Of a DNA stretch of 64,000 bases, positions 36,500-45,677 are shown one piece after another (the first letter of the stretch is position 1; each line of letters begins with the position of its first letter). Under the pieces are notes generated by a model. It was given only the letters and a program-made list of their open reading frames with translations. It was not told the origin of the DNA and made no database searches. The position numbers and the translations under genes were made by a program. Origin of the DNA: Streptomyces sp. Ag109_O5-1 (lineage in GTDB: Bacteria > Actinomycetota > Actinomycetes > Streptomycetales > Streptomycetaceae); contig NZ_RKQF01000001.1 of assembly GCF_003814875.1 (NCBI RefSeq), forward strand, positions 9,858,001 through 9,922,000. Reading direction: 5' to 3'.

Positions 36500-37414
36500 G
36501 TGCTGCTGCGCCAACTCGAATACCTCGTCGCCCTCGCCCGCGCCCGCCACTTCGCCAAGGCGGCCCAGGCCTGCCACGTCTCCCAGCCCACCCTGTCCGA
36601 GGGCATCCGGAAACTGGAGGACGAACTCGGCATCCCCCTCGTCCAGCGGGGCCGCCGATTCGACGGCCTCACACCGGAGGGCGAGCGGGTCGTCCTGTGG
36701 GCACAGCGCATCCTCGCCGACCGCGATGCGATGCAGGGCGAGATCCAGGCACTGCGAGCCGGACTGAGCGGCCGGCTGCGCATCGGCACCGTCCCGACCG
36801 CGTCCACGGCGGTCGCCCTGCTGACCCAGCCGTTCTGCGCGGCCAACCCGCTGGCGACCGTCCAGGTCTTCGCCGACCTGCAGGCCGAGGACATCGTGAA
36901 CCGGCTGCGGGCTTACGAACTCGACGCCGCCGTCACCTACCAAAGCTCCATCGCCGGGCACGACTTCACCTTCGTACCGCTGTACCAGGAACGCTACGTC
37001 CTGCTGACCCAACGCACCGCGCCCGACCCCGGCCCCGCCGAGATCTCCTGGGAGGAGGCCGCCCAGTACCCCCTGTGTCTCCTGCACCCCGTGATGCAGG
37101 GGCGTCAGGTGCTGGACGCCGTGTTCGAGACCGTGGGCGTGACCGTGACACCGCGGGTCGAGACCGACTCCATCGCCTCCCTGTTCGCCCAGGTCAGGGC
37201 CGGTCAGTGGGCGAGCATCGTGCCGCACGCCTGGCTGCATGTCTTCGGCGTGCCCGCGGGCATGCACACCGTGCCACTGGTCCGCCCGGTCCGCACGGAA
37301 CGCATCGTCCTGGTCCTCCCGGCCCGCCGCCCGGTCTCCGTGATCGGGCAGGCGCTGATCGACGTCGTCGGACGGGCGGCGGTCGCCGCCACACTGGAAC
37401 GGCTGCCCGTCTAG
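36500..37414 (+). CDS. LysR-family regulator
   Basis: The 304-residue protein has the LysR helix-turn-helix (RQLEYLVALARARHFAKAAQACHVSQPTLSEGIRKLEDELG) and effector domain (GRLRIGTVPTASTAVALLTQPF). It is divergent from the molybdopterin oxidoreductase with a 212-bp intergenic region (36288-36499), and probably activates it. GTG at 36500 is chosen because it gives the conserved N-terminus; the ATG at 36492 is in another frame. No clear T-N11-A site was found in the gap. Confidence 0.9.
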   Translation: MLLRQLEYLVALARARHFAKAAQACHVSQPTLSEGIRKLEDELGIPLVQRGRRFDGLTPEGERVVLWAQRILADRDAMQGEIQALRAGLSGRLRIGTVPTASTAVALLTQPFCAANPLATVQVFADLQAEDIVNRLRAYELDAAVTYQSSIAGHDFTFVPLYQERYVLLTQRTAPDPGPAEISWEEAAQYPLCLLHPVMQGRQVLDAVFETVGVTVTPRVETDSIASLFAQVRAGQWASIVPHAWLHVFGVPAGMHTVPLVRPVRTERIVLVLPARRPVSVIGQALIDVVGRAAVAATLERLPV

Positions 37415-37465
37415 CGATGTATCTCCGGCCGAGCCGTGCGGGGAGGCGGGAGGCAGGATGGTGCC

Positions 37466-37804
37466 GTGCCCACCATGGTCGTCGAGATCCACGTGCCCCT
37501 GCTGCCGGCGTCCGGCCTGCCGGACGGCTCCTACCCGTTTCCCTGGATCGAGGACGTCGAGGACTTCCTGTTCGCTCTCGAAGAGCGAGGCGACGTGGAG
37601 ATCTTCGACGAGGGAGAGGACGACGACGACATCTACGTCTTCATCGTCACCGGAGCGGGCGAGGAGGAACTGCTGGCGGTGGCGTCCCGCGTGGCCACGC
37701 TGCCCGGGGTCCCCACGGGAGCCGTCGCGGTCGTCAGCGACGACGAGGCCGAGGAGTTCGGCCTGGGACGATGGGTGTCGCTTCCGCTGCCGGTTGGGGA
37801 CTGA
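37466..37804 (+). CDS. Small acidic hypothetical protein
   Basis: This 112-residue protein starts MPTMVVEIHVPLLPASGLPD and is strongly acidic in the middle (EIFDEGEDDDDIYVFIVTGAGEEELLAV). The strand-helix pattern suggests a compact alpha/beta fold. No family is recognised. GTG at 37466 or ATG at 37475 could start it. It lies between the LysR gene and the convergent AraC gene, with only 2 bp between the two stops at 37804/37807. Confidence 0.65.
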   Translation: MPTMVVEIHVPLLPASGLPDGSYPFPWIEDVEDFLFALEERGDVEIFDEGEDDDDIYVFIVTGAGEEELLAVASRVATLPGVPTGAVAVVSDDEAEEFGLGRWVSLPLPVGD

Positions 37805-37806
37805 AC

Positions 37807-38901
37807 TCAACTCCGCACGCCCGACGGGCCACTACTGTTCCCGCTGTCCCCGGAGAGGAAGCCCTCGCGCAGTTGCAGGGGCGCCATACCGTGCCAGCGG
37901 CGGACCGCCCGGCGCAGGGCGCGTTCGTCGGAGAAGCCCGCCTGGCGGGCCACCTCGCGCAGGGTGAGGTGGGGGCGGTGCAGGAGGTGTTCGACGCGTT
38001 CACGTCGTACGCCCTCGACGATCGCCTCGTAGGAGGTGCCGCAGTCGGCCAGCCGGCGGCGCAGGGTGCGTTCGCTCGACGCGTGTCTGCGGGCCTGCTC
38101 GGCGAAGGAGGGGACGTCCGGGAGGCTCTGCGCGACGGAGATCTCCAACACCTCCAGGAGGTCCTGCTGCCGGCGGCGCGAGGCCATCTGCGCTTCGAGC
38201 AGTTCGAGGATCGAGGCGTAGGTGACGGGATCGCGGCCCGGCATCGGCCGGTTGATCCATGCCTGCGGCACCACCATGCGGTTGCGGGCGGCGCCGAAGT
38301 GCAGGGGGCAGCGGAAGAGGTCGTGGAACGGCCGGACGTGGTGCGGAGCGGGGAAGGCGAAGCGGACGTCCTGCGGTGCCAGGTCGGCGCCGGCGGCGAG
38401 GCGGCCCAGCGTGACGACGCTGGAGAACGCCTCCTCGACGAGGAAGACGGCGACGTTCGGGTCGAGCACCGGATCCGGCAGATCGGCCCGCACCACGTAG
38501 TCGGGGCCCTCCCGGCCGGCCGACCAGACCGTCATGGCCCCGGACACGTTCTGGAAGCGCACGCCCGTCTCGATGGCCATCTGGAGGGTGTCGGCGGCGA
38601 GCATGGCGAAGCCCAGCAGCCCCCAGGCGGTGAGGTGCTGCGCGGCTCCGACCCGCAGGCCCAGGGTCTCGTCCCCGGTGAGCTCGACGGCGCGCCGGAT
38701 GACGGCACTGCCCTGGCGGTAGGAGACGCGCAGGGCCGCCGATCGCATCAGGTTCTCGGTGAGGCCGACCTGTGTCAGCTCCGGCCCCAGGTCGACGCCG
38801 TACTCGGTGGTGACCTGGCCGAGGTAGCGCAGGATGTTCGGCGAGATCGTCGCCGACGTGCTGCGCGTGGTGCCGTTCTCCGGATCGGGTGCCTCGGGCA
38901 T
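37807..38901 (-). CDS. AraC-family regulator (OruR/VirS-like)
   Basis: The 364-residue protein has the N-terminal arabinose-binding-type domain (Arabinose_bd) with SYRQGSAVIRRAVELTGDETLGLRVG, and the C-terminal AraC double helix-turn-helix (VPSFAEQARRHASSERTLRRRLADCGTSYEAIVEGVRRERVEHLL; TLREVARQAGFSDERALRRAVRRWHGMAP). It lies directly downstream, on the same strand, of the FMO-SDR-ALDH operon, and is its likely regulator. In mycobacteria a comparable AraC protein (VirS) controls the FMO/SDR/ADH mymA operon. Confidence 0.9.
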   Translation of the reverse strand: MPEAPDPENGTTRSTSATISPNILRYLGQVTTEYGVDLGPELTQVGLTENLMRSAALRVSYRQGSAVIRRAVELTGDETLGLRVGAAQHLTAWGLLGFAMLAADTLQMAIETGVRFQNVSGAMTVWSAGREGPDYVVRADLPDPVLDPNVAVFLVEEAFSSVVTLGRLAAGADLAPQDVRFAFPAPHHVRPFHDLFRCPLHFGAARNRMVVPQAWINRPMPGRDPVTYASILELLEAQMASRRRQQDLLEVLEISVAQSLPDVPSFAEQARRHASSERTLRRRLADCGTSYEAIVEGVRRERVEHLLHRPHLTLREVARQAGFSDERALRRAVRRWHGMAPLQLREGFLSGDSGNSSGPSGVRS

Positions 38902-38970
38902 GACTTCTCTCCAGGGCCGTACGGCCGTACTGACGACCACCTTAGGCAGCCGCGTCCGGGTTCCGCCTTG

Positions 38971-40398
38971 TCAGCGGGTGCGGATCCAGACCGTCTTCTC
39001 CCTGGTCCACTGGTCGAAGGCGTTGGTGGAACGCTCCGCCCCGCCGAAGCCGGACTGCTTCCAGCCGCCGAAGGGGGAGGTGATGTCGCCCTCGCTGTAG
39101 GCGTTGACGGAGACCACTCCGGCCTGGACGCCGCGGGCGAGGCGGAAGGCGGTGTCGAGGTCGCGGGTCCAGACGGAGGCGGCGAGGCCGTAAGGCGTGG
39201 CGTTCGCCGTCCGGATCGCCTCCTGCTCGGAGGCGAAGGTCTGGACGGTGACCACGGGGCCGAACAGTTCCTCGGTGAGGACCGTGCTGCCGTCGGGGGC
39301 GCCGCCGACCACGGTCGGCGGGTGGTAGGCGCCGTGCGGGTGCAGGCCTTTCGGCAGCCCGGCGGTGTGGGCCACGGCTCCGGCGGCGACCGCCTCGGCC
39401 ACGGCGTCGGCGACCCGGTCGCGTGCCGCGACGCTGATCAGCGGTCCCGTCCGGGTGTCCGGCTTGGCGGGGTCACCGATGACCAGGGCGCCCGCGGCGG
39501 CCGTGAACCGTGCGACGACCTCGGCGGCGATGTCCTCGTGGACCAGGATCCGGGAGCCGGCCGTGCAGTTCTGCCCCATCGTCAGGAACGCGGCCTCGAT
39601 CATGTCGTCGATGAGTTCGGCGCCGAAGCCGAGCGCGTCCGGCATCAGCACCTGGGGGCTCTTGCCGCCCATCTCCAAGGAGACCCGCTTGAAGTTGGTC
39701 TCCGCGGCATCGGCCAGGACCCGCCGCCCGGTCGCCGTCGAGCCCGTGAACGACAGGGCGCCGATCCCGGGGTGGCGGGCGAGGGCCCGGCCGGCTTCCG
39801 TGCCGTAACCGGGCAGGACGGTGAGCGTGCCGTCCGGCAGCCCAGCCTCCGCCGCCAGCCGGGCCAGGTGGAGGGCCGAACGGGGTGTTGCCTCGGCCGG
39901 CTTGAGCAGCAGGCTGTTGCCCGCGGCGAGCGCGGGGCCGATCTTCCAGGCGGCCATGGCGAGCGGGTAGTTCCACGGGAGGATAGCCGCGGCCACCCCG
40001 ACGGGTTCCCGGCTCATCAGGCCGAGGTGGTCGTGGCCGGTGGGTGCGATGCGCCCGAAGACCTTGTCGGCCGCCTCCGCGAACCAGCGGATCGACTCGA
40101 TCGCGCCGGGCACGTCCCCCGTGCGGCAGTCCGTGATGGGTTTGCCCGCGTCCTCGCAGTCCAGCCGGGCCAGGATCTCGGCGTCGCGTTCCATCAGGTC
40201 GGCGAGGCGCAGCAGGACCGCGGCCCGCTCCCGGGGCTGCCGACCCGCCCACACCCCGCTGTCGAAGACCCGGGAGGCCCGGCCCACGGCCGTGTCCACC
40301 TCGTCGGCGGATGCGGCGGGCAGGGTGTCGAGCGTCTCTCCGGTGGCCGGGTTGACGACCCTGAGCAGCCGGTCGTTCGTGTCCGTGGTCACGGTCAT
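38971..40398 (-). CDS. NAD(P)-dependent aldehyde dehydrogenase (betaine-aldehyde type)
   Basis: The 475-residue protein has PWNYPLAMAAWKIGPALAAGN, SLEMGGKSPQVLM (general base Glu), GQNCTAGSRI (catalytic Cys) and EELFGPVVTVQTF. The tail SPFGGWKQSGFGGAERS is typical of the betaine/aminobutyraldehyde class. It overlaps the SDR stop by 4 nt and is the last gene of the FMO-SDR-ALDH operon, so it likely oxidises an aldehyde formed by its partners. Substrate unknown. Confidence 0.9.
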   Translation of the reverse strand: MTVTTDTNDRLLRVVNPATGETLDTLPAASADEVDTAVGRASRVFDSGVWAGRQPRERAAVLLRLADLMERDAEILARLDCEDAGKPITDCRTGDVPGAIESIRWFAEAADKVFGRIAPTGHDHLGLMSREPVGVAAAILPWNYPLAMAAWKIGPALAAGNSLLLKPAEATPRSALHLARLAAEAGLPDGTLTVLPGYGTEAGRALARHPGIGALSFTGSTATGRRVLADAAETNFKRVSLEMGGKSPQVLMPDALGFGAELIDDMIEAAFLTMGQNCTAGSRILVHEDIAAEVVARFTAAAGALVIGDPAKPDTRTGPLISVAARDRVADAVAEAVAAGAVAHTAGLPKGLHPHGAYHPPTVVGGAPDGSTVLTEELFGPVVTVQTFASEQEAIRTANATPYGLAASVWTRDLDTAFRLARGVQAGVVSVNAYSEGDITSPFGGWKQSGFGGAERSTNAFDQWTREKTVWIRTR

Positions 40399-41273
40399 GC
40401 CTCCTTCACCAGTTCCCAGCGGCCGTCGACCTGCCGGGCCAGTCCTCTGCGCCGCAGGTCCTCCAGGTACCGGGCCAGGCCACGCTCGCCGCGCCTGCGG
40501 AACAGCGGGAGGAGTCTGGGCAGGAGGTTCGGCACCAGCATGGAGAAGCGGACCAGGCGGGATTCGCCCGCGCGTGGATACGCCTCCAGTCGAGGCCGGT
40601 CGAGCATGCTCACCACCGCGGTCACGACGTCGGACGGCTGCTGCGGCGGGTCCTGGAACTGCAGGGAGTTGCCGCCGTCGACGGCCTCCTGGCGCAGCAT
40701 CGGGGTGTCGGTGGCCGACGGCAGGACGGAGCCGACCCGGATGCCCTTGGCGCCCAGGTCCAGGGCGATCGACAGCATGGCACCGCGCAGCCCGAACTTC
40801 GACGCCGCGTAGATGGGGGTCTCGCCCTGGGGGAAGATGCCCGCCAGGGACACCGTGGTGATGACCCGGGGGTCGGCGGACGCCCGCAGCAGGGGGATGG
40901 CGAGCCGGGTCGCGACGAGCGGGGAGACCAGGTTGAGGTCGATCTCCCGCTCGATGCTCTCCACCGCGCGCACGTCGAACCGCTCGGTGCTGGTCATGCC
41001 GACGTTGTTGACCAGCACGTCGAGGCGGCCGAAGGCGAGGGCGACATGTTCGAAGAGGTCCGCCACCCCCGCCCGGTCCAGCAGGTCGCAGCCGAGGCCG
41101 AGGTGACCGGCGCCGGGCAGGGCGTCCGCGACCCGCTTCGCACGCTCACCGTCGATGTCGACGACGACGCACACCGCGCCGCCGATCGCGAACCGCCGGC
41201 ACAGCGCGCTGCCGATGCCGCCCGCGCCGCCGGTCACCAGCATCACCTTGCCGGTGCAGTCGTAGCCGCTCAT
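40395..41273 (-). CDS. Short-chain dehydrogenase/reductase
   Basis: This 292-residue protein has the glycine motif MLVTGGAGGIGSALCRRFA, the NNVG motif and the active-site YAASK (residues about 153-157) with an upstream Ser. A C-terminal extension (RLLPLFRRRGERGLARYLEDL) may be membrane-associated. It lies between the FMO and the ALDH genes with ATGA overlaps on both sides, so it probably oxidises or reduces an alcohol/ketone in the same route. Confidence 0.9.
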   Translation of the reverse strand: MSGYDCTGKVMLVTGGAGGIGSALCRRFAIGGAVCVVVDIDGERAKRVADALPGAGHLGLGCDLLDRAGVADLFEHVALAFGRLDVLVNNVGMTSTERFDVRAVESIEREIDLNLVSPLVATRLAIPLLRASADPRVITTVSLAGIFPQGETPIYAASKFGLRGAMLSIALDLGAKGIRVGSVLPSATDTPMLRQEAVDGGNSLQFQDPPQQPSDVVTAVVSMLDRPRLEAYPRAGESRLVRFSMLVPNLLPRLLPLFRRRGERGLARYLEDLRRRGLARQVDGRWELVKEA

Positions 41274-42616
41274 GCCACGGTCTCCCGGCTCCGGACGACC
41301 GGCACCGCCGGCGGGCGTCCCTCGGTGGGCCAGCCCATGGCGGCCGCGACCTTCTTGAGGTACTTGGTGTACGCGGCGCTGTCGACGTAACCGGTGTGGC
41401 GCGGGGAGTCCACGAACCTGAGGCCGCCGGACAGGTCCGGGCGGTCACTCCTGATCATCTGCGCGAACCGGTCGGCGTTCGGCATGCCCCGGCGTGTGTC
41501 CTGGACGAAGCCGGCGATCAACTGCGCCTGAGCGTCGAACAATTGGTAGGCGCCCGAGTTGGTTTCGATGAAGCCGACGCCGAACAGCCCCTCGTGCTCC
41601 CGGGAGAACGACGACAGGTACAGGTCGGGATGCTGCTCGTCGCCGAAGTAGCGCTGGGCGACCGGCACTTTGTGCACGTAGCCGGTCGCCAGCAGGATCA
41701 GGTCGAAGTCGTTGCTGCTGCCGTCGGCGAAGCGGACGGTACGGCCCTCGGTGCGCACGATGCCGGGCCGTGCGGTGATGTCGCCGTGCTGCAGGTGGTG
41801 CAGGAGCAGCGAGTTGACCGTCGGATGGGTCTCGAAGAGCTTGTGGTCCGGCTTCTGCAGACCGAGGCGGCGCGGATCGCCGTTGACGATCCGCAGAAGT
41901 GCGCCGAACAGCTTCTGCTCCAGCCACTTCGGCATCCGGGGACCGACGCCTTCGAGGGTGTCCACGGGCCTGCCGAACACATGCTTCGGGATGAACCAGT
42001 AGCCACGGCGCATGCTGATCTCCGCGTGGTCGGCGGCGCGGGCCGCGTCACAGGCGATGTCACAGCCGGAGTTGCCCGCGCCGACCACCAGGACCCGCTT
42101 GCCGCGCAGTTCGTCGCTGCTGCGGTAGCCGACGGTGTGCCGGATCTCGCCGCTGAACTCACCCGGAATCTCCGGGATGTTGGGATGCCACTGCGAGCCC
42201 GTGCAGACCACGACCTGCCCGTGCCGGCTGGTGCGCCCGTCGGCACGGGTGACCGTCCAGGTGCCGTCCTGGTTCTTCGCCACGTCACGGACCTCGGTGC
42301 CGAACTCGATCCGCTCCGTCAGCCCGTAGGCGTCGGCGAAGGACGTCAGATACGACAGGATCTGCCGCCGCGGGGGGTAGTCGGCGAAGTGGTCGGGCAT
42401 CGGCCAGCCGCCGAAGCCCGAGAGGGTCTTGCTGGAGATGAAATGCGCCGACTCGTACATCGGGCTGCCCGGGTTGTCGATGTCCCACAGCCCACCCGGA
42501 CCCGTGTGCCGCTCGATGTGTGTGTACGGAAGCCGTCGCTCACCGAGCGCCCGTGCCACTGCCAGCCCCGCGGGACCCGCACCGATGACACATGTGTCGA
42601 ACTCGGACTCCTTCAC
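41270..42616 (-). CDS. Flavin-containing monooxygenase (Baeyer-Villiger type or N/S-oxygenase)
   Basis: The 448-residue protein has the FAD loop VIGAGPAGLAVARALG, a second GxGxxG for NADPH (VVGAGNSGCDIA), and a fingerprint-like segment VVCTGSQWHPNIPEIPG. It inserts one oxygen from O2 into a substrate using NADPH. GTG at 42616 follows GAGGAGG. It is the first of three overlapping genes (FMO, SDR, ALDH). The mycobacterial mymA operon has a similar content, with an AraC regulator next to it. Confidence 0.92.
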   Translation of the reverse strand: MKESEFDTCVIGAGPAGLAVARALGERRLPYTHIERHTGPGGLWDIDNPGSPMYESAHFISSKTLSGFGGWPMPDHFADYPPRRQILSYLTSFADAYGLTERIEFGTEVRDVAKNQDGTWTVTRADGRTSRHGQVVVCTGSQWHPNIPEIPGEFSGEIRHTVGYRSSDELRGKRVLVVGAGNSGCDIACDAARAADHAEISMRRGYWFIPKHVFGRPVDTLEGVGPRMPKWLEQKLFGALLRIVNGDPRRLGLQKPDHKLFETHPTVNSLLLHHLQHGDITARPGIVRTEGRTVRFADGSSNDFDLILLATGYVHKVPVAQRYFGDEQHPDLYLSSFSREHEGLFGVGFIETNSGAYQLFDAQAQLIAGFVQDTRRGMPNADRFAQMIRSDRPDLSGGLRFVDSPRHTGYVDSAAYTKYLKKVAAAMGWPTEGRPPAVPVVRSRETVA

Positions 42617-43039
42617 GAGTCCACCTCCTCTCGTCGCCACGTTTCGGCGTGGGAGGAACTTAGGCAGCGTGCAGGCACCCGCGGACTGGCCTGTGCGGCC
42701 ACAAAGAGGACTCCAGCGGCCAGCCCACTGACCGCCCCGGCGCGACACGGGCCGGAGACCTCGCCGCTCGGCCGGTGGTGAAGCGGGGCAGCTCCGCCGG
42801 CGGTCCGCCGGTCACCTGAGGTACTACCGCCCGGGTCATCCCGCTCTTGGCCGCGAGGGGCCCCGCCACTGGCCGCCAGGGTCCTTCGTGTGGCCGTCGG
42901 TGTCCTCCGTCGGATCGGTCCGCGTTCCTACGGTTGCTCCAATTCGCGCACGCCGGCCCGTCCACGGTCCGTGACAGGACCCGTCCAAGGTCCGCGACAG
43001 GACCCGTCCACGGTCCGTGACAGGAAGAGGGGCGTCCCC
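42617..43039 (+). promoter_or_regulatory. Divergent intergenic region with three tandem 23-bp operator-like repeats
   Basis: This 423-bp gap separates the FMO operon (minus) and the MFS gene (plus). Three 23-bp units run head to tail at 42957-42979, 42980-43002 and 43003-43025, each starting CCCGTCCA. Units 1 and 3 contain a perfect palindrome CACGGTCCGTG (42963-42973, 43009-43019); unit 2 has two changes. Unit 3 ends 14 nt before the MFS ATG. No clear -10 box or gene is seen in 42617-42956. Confidence 0.7.
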
Positions 43040-44284
43040 ATGACCGCATCCGTCGGAGCGCCGGCTCCGCCCCGGTCCGTGACAAGTGGCCCGCTCGCGG
43101 GAGCCCGCCGCGTCACGGCCACCGTGTTCGCCGCCCAGGGCGCGTCGGTGGCCGCCGTGTCCACCACCGTGCCCGCTGTGGAGAGCCATCTGGGACTGTC
43201 GTCCCTGGCGATGACCGCGCTCACGATCGCCCTGACCCTGGCCGCGGGCGCCGGCAGCTTCGCGGGCCTGGCAGCCGTGCGCCGCTCGGGTCCCGTCGCC
43301 GTCATGCGCGCGGCGGTGCTGACCGCGGCCGCGGCCCTGCTGGCCGTGGCGTGGGCACCCGGCCGGGCTGTCGCCTCGGCGGCGTACGTCCTCTTCGGGC
43401 TGGCGCTGGGTGCCATCGACGTGTCCGTCAACACCCGCGCGGCCACCGTCGAACGCCACTACGGGCGCAGCATCCTCTCCTCCTTCTACGCCGCCTGGAG
43501 CGCCGCGGGCGTGGCGGCCGCGCTGCTCACGGCGGGTGTCTCCCGGCTGGGCTTGCCGGTCCAGTACGTCCTGACCGCGCACGCCGCACTCGTGGCCCTC
43601 CTGGCGCTGACCGTCCGGCCCCATGTCCTTCCGCCCGCGCTCTCCTCGTCCGGCGACGGTCCGACGCCGGTCGAGGAGGTCCTGGGCCGACGGGTCTGGG
43701 CGCGGCTCGCCCCCTTCGGCGTCGTTCTCCTCGTCGCCTACGTCGTCGACTCCACGGTCTCGGCGTGGTCGACCGCCTACCTTCACCAGACCCTCGCCGC
43801 GTCCCTGGCGGCCGCGCCGCTCGCGTACGCGGCCTACCAGGCGGGCACGGTGACCGGCAGGGCGAGCGCCGACCTCATGGTGCGCCGAGTCGGGCCGGTG
43901 GCGGTGGTCCGGGTTGCCGCCGTGCTCGCGGCCGCCGCCTTGGCCGGTCTGGCAGCGGCCCCGAGTTGGCCGTACGCGGTGGTCGCGGCCGGGTGCGCAG
44001 GTCTCGGAGTCGCCGCCCTCACTCCGTTGTGCGTCGCCGCGACGGGCCGGCTGCGGCCCGGTGCCCCCGAGACGGTGCTGGCCCGGCTCAACGTCTTCAA
44101 CTACGTCGGCGTGCTCGTCGGAGCGGGTGCGAGCGGCGGCCTGGGGGCGACGGGCCACTTCCGTATCGCCTACGCGATACCCGCCGCACTGGCCCTGGTC
44201 CTGGTGACCACGGCACGTTTCTTCCGGACCGACGGCACCCGGGCCGCCGCAGGCGCGGACACCACGGCTTCCGGGCTCGGCTGA
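43040..44284 (+). CDS. MFS transporter
   Basis: The 414-residue protein has about 12 membrane segments, a proline-rich N-terminus, and ALGAIDVSVNTRAATVERHYGRSILSSFYAAWSAAG, a pattern found in the Streptomyces MFS group near YfcJ/FPN-like proteins. The ATG at 43040 follows GAAGAGGGG. Three tandem operator-like repeats immediately upstream suggest tight repression by a TetR or similar protein not in the window. Substrate unknown; a family call beyond MFS would be speculative. Confidence 0.85.
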   Translation: MTASVGAPAPPRSVTSGPLAGARRVTATVFAAQGASVAAVSTTVPAVESHLGLSSLAMTALTIALTLAAGAGSFAGLAAVRRSGPVAVMRAAVLTAAAALLAVAWAPGRAVASAAYVLFGLALGAIDVSVNTRAATVERHYGRSILSSFYAAWSAAGVAAALLTAGVSRLGLPVQYVLTAHAALVALLALTVRPHVLPPALSSSGDGPTPVEEVLGRRVWARLAPFGVVLLVAYVVDSTVSAWSTAYLHQTLAASLAAAPLAYAAYQAGTVTGRASADLMVRRVGPVAVVRVAAVLAAAALAGLAAAPSWPYAVVAAGCAGLGVAALTPLCVAATGRLRPGAPETVLARLNVFNYVGVLVGAGASGGLGATGHFRIAYAIPAALALVLVTTARFFRTDGTRAAAGADTTASGLG

Positions 44285-44372
44285 CGTCCGCCCCGTGGGT
44301 GTAGAGCATGACCGCGATTCCCGCCGGCCCGCACCTTTTGCCGCCGCGTCCGTCCCCGCTGCCAGGCCGGCG

Positions 44373-44801
44373 CGGGTCACCGAGTTGCTGGAGACGGTCG
44401 GCCTGCCGGGTCTCGCCGACGCCCGCCCCGCCCGCTTCTCCGGCGGCCAGCGTCAGCGCGCCGCCATCGCCCGCGCGCTGGCCGTGGAACCCGACATCCT
44501 GCTCCTGGACGAAGCGGTCGCGGCCCTCGACGTCTCCGTCCAGGCCCAGATCCTCAACCTCCTCGCCGACCTGCGCGAACAGGAGGGAACGACGCTGGTC
44601 TTCGTGACCCACGACCTGGCCGTCGTCCGCCAGCTCTGCCAGGAGACGGTGGTGATGCGGGGCGGCCGTGTCGTGGAAGAAGGCCCCGTCGCCCGGATCC
44701 TCACGACACCGCAGCATCCGTACACCCGGGCCCTGCTGGACTCCGTCCCACGGCCGGGCTGGCATCCGCGCCGGACCCGTCAGACGGACGTGAGCCGGTG
44801 A
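44373..44801 (+). pseudogene. Oligopeptide ABC transporter ATPase (DppF/OppF-like), C-terminal half
   Basis: The fragment starts near RVTELLETVGLPG and has the signature FSGGQRQRAAIARAL, Walker B DILLLDEAV and H-loop VFVTHDLAV, ending in the OppF tail with PYTRALLDSVP. The Walker A half and about 130 N-terminal residues are missing; it follows 10 nt after the MFS stop with no start of its own. It cannot hydrolyse ATP and marks the beginning of the degraded zone. Confidence 0.85.
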
Positions 44802-45093
44802 CAGCATGACTCCGGGAACGGCGCGGGCGGCCGAGCGGCCGGCGGCCTTCTGGCCGGACCTGGTCGGCGTCCGGATCAGGAAGAGACGAGGCAGTAGGCC
44901 ATCTCGGCGCCCGCCGGGGACGGTAACGGCCCGGGCGCGAAGAAGGGTGCCCGACGAGAGATTTTCCAGTCCGCGCACCCTTTGCTGTGCCTCTGGAAGA
45001 AGCCGAGCTTGCGCGGTGAGTACGAGACCGATCAGTCGCAGCGGAACCGTTCGGACGCTGCGGAGGCGGAAGCGGGAGCGGCAGCCAGGGGCA
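44802..45093. other. Gap without a complete gene
   Basis: This gap between the ABC fragment and the FKBP gene holds one copy of the short SYSPxxLGFF module (44993-45028, minus strand) and a GGGTGC ... GCACCC hairpin next to it (about 44946-44980). No complete gene was recognised. The stretch may be FKBP 3' flanking DNA. Confidence 0.5.
44993..45028 (-). repeat. SYSPxxLGFF module, copy 1 (decayed)
   Basis: The minus strand reads VSYSPRKLGFF, then CAG where the other copies have the stop TAG. Only this short tail is conserved here; upstream sequence differs from copies 2 and 3. Confidence 0.55.
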
Positions 45094-45498
45094 CTAGGCG
45101 TTGCTCCACCCGGTCGTGCTGGAATACGAGTCCAGCAGGTCCACCACGAAGACCAGGGTCGAGCCCGCCGGGATCAACGGCGAGGGCGACTGATTGCCGT
45201 AGCCGAGACGCGCGGGAACGATGATCTCGCGCCGACCGCCGACCTTCATCCCCCTTACCCCCCGGTCCCAGCCCTTGATGACCTTGCCACTGCCCAGGGC
45301 GAACTTGAACGACTCACCCCGGTCCCAGGAGGCATCGAACTCCTTCCCGGACTCGAAGGCCACCCCGACATAGTGGACCCTGACCACCATGCCCGGCTTC
45401 ACCTCAGCCCCGTCCCCGACGACCAGGTCCCGGATGGCCAGCTCGGTAGGAGCGTCACCCTCCGGAACGTCGACCTCGGGCTTCGTCAGTTCACTCAT
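45094..45498 (-). CDS. FKBP-type peptidyl-prolyl cis-trans isomerase
   Basis: The 134-residue protein has one FKBP domain: VVRVHYVGVAFESGKEFDASWDRGESFKFALG, GWDRGVRGMKVGGRREIIVPARLGYGN and PAGSTLVFVVDLLD. It is cytoplasmic, without a signal peptide, and speeds proline isomerisation in folding. ATG at 45498 is used because TKPEVDVPEG starts at a natural boundary; the open frame upstream is not conserved. It lies between two degraded regions but is intact. Confidence 0.92.
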   Translation of the reverse strand: MSELTKPEVDVPEGDAPTELAIRDLVVGDGAEVKPGMVVRVHYVGVAFESGKEFDASWDRGESFKFALGSGKVIKGWDRGVRGMKVGGRREIIVPARLGYGNQSPSPLIPAGSTLVFVVDLLDSYSSTTGWSNA

Positions 45499-45677
45499 TG
45501 CAGCCTCATCACTCTCCGTCGGAAGCCGTCGCACGGACCAGCCGGACACCTGGACGCTCCATGCAAGACGGTCACGCTACCGAGGATGCCGGTCCCCGGA
45601 GCACACCGGATCCAGCGGTCCCACGTGATGATCTTTCGCACAGCCGATGAACGCGACTGGCACGCACAGGTCACGCA

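Noticed and set aside
36697..40812. Plus-strand open frame of 1371 codons through LysR, AraC and ALDH genes
   Set aside because: Overlaps several well-supported genes on both strands in other frames; composition is typical of a shadow frame.
42957..43025. CRISPR-like array
   Set aside because: Only three adjoining 23-bp units with internal palindromes; no spacers.
44295..44372. N-terminal part of the ABC ATPase
   Set aside because: The sequence before RVTELLE does not resemble an ABC domain and carries no Walker A; only the C-terminal half was called.
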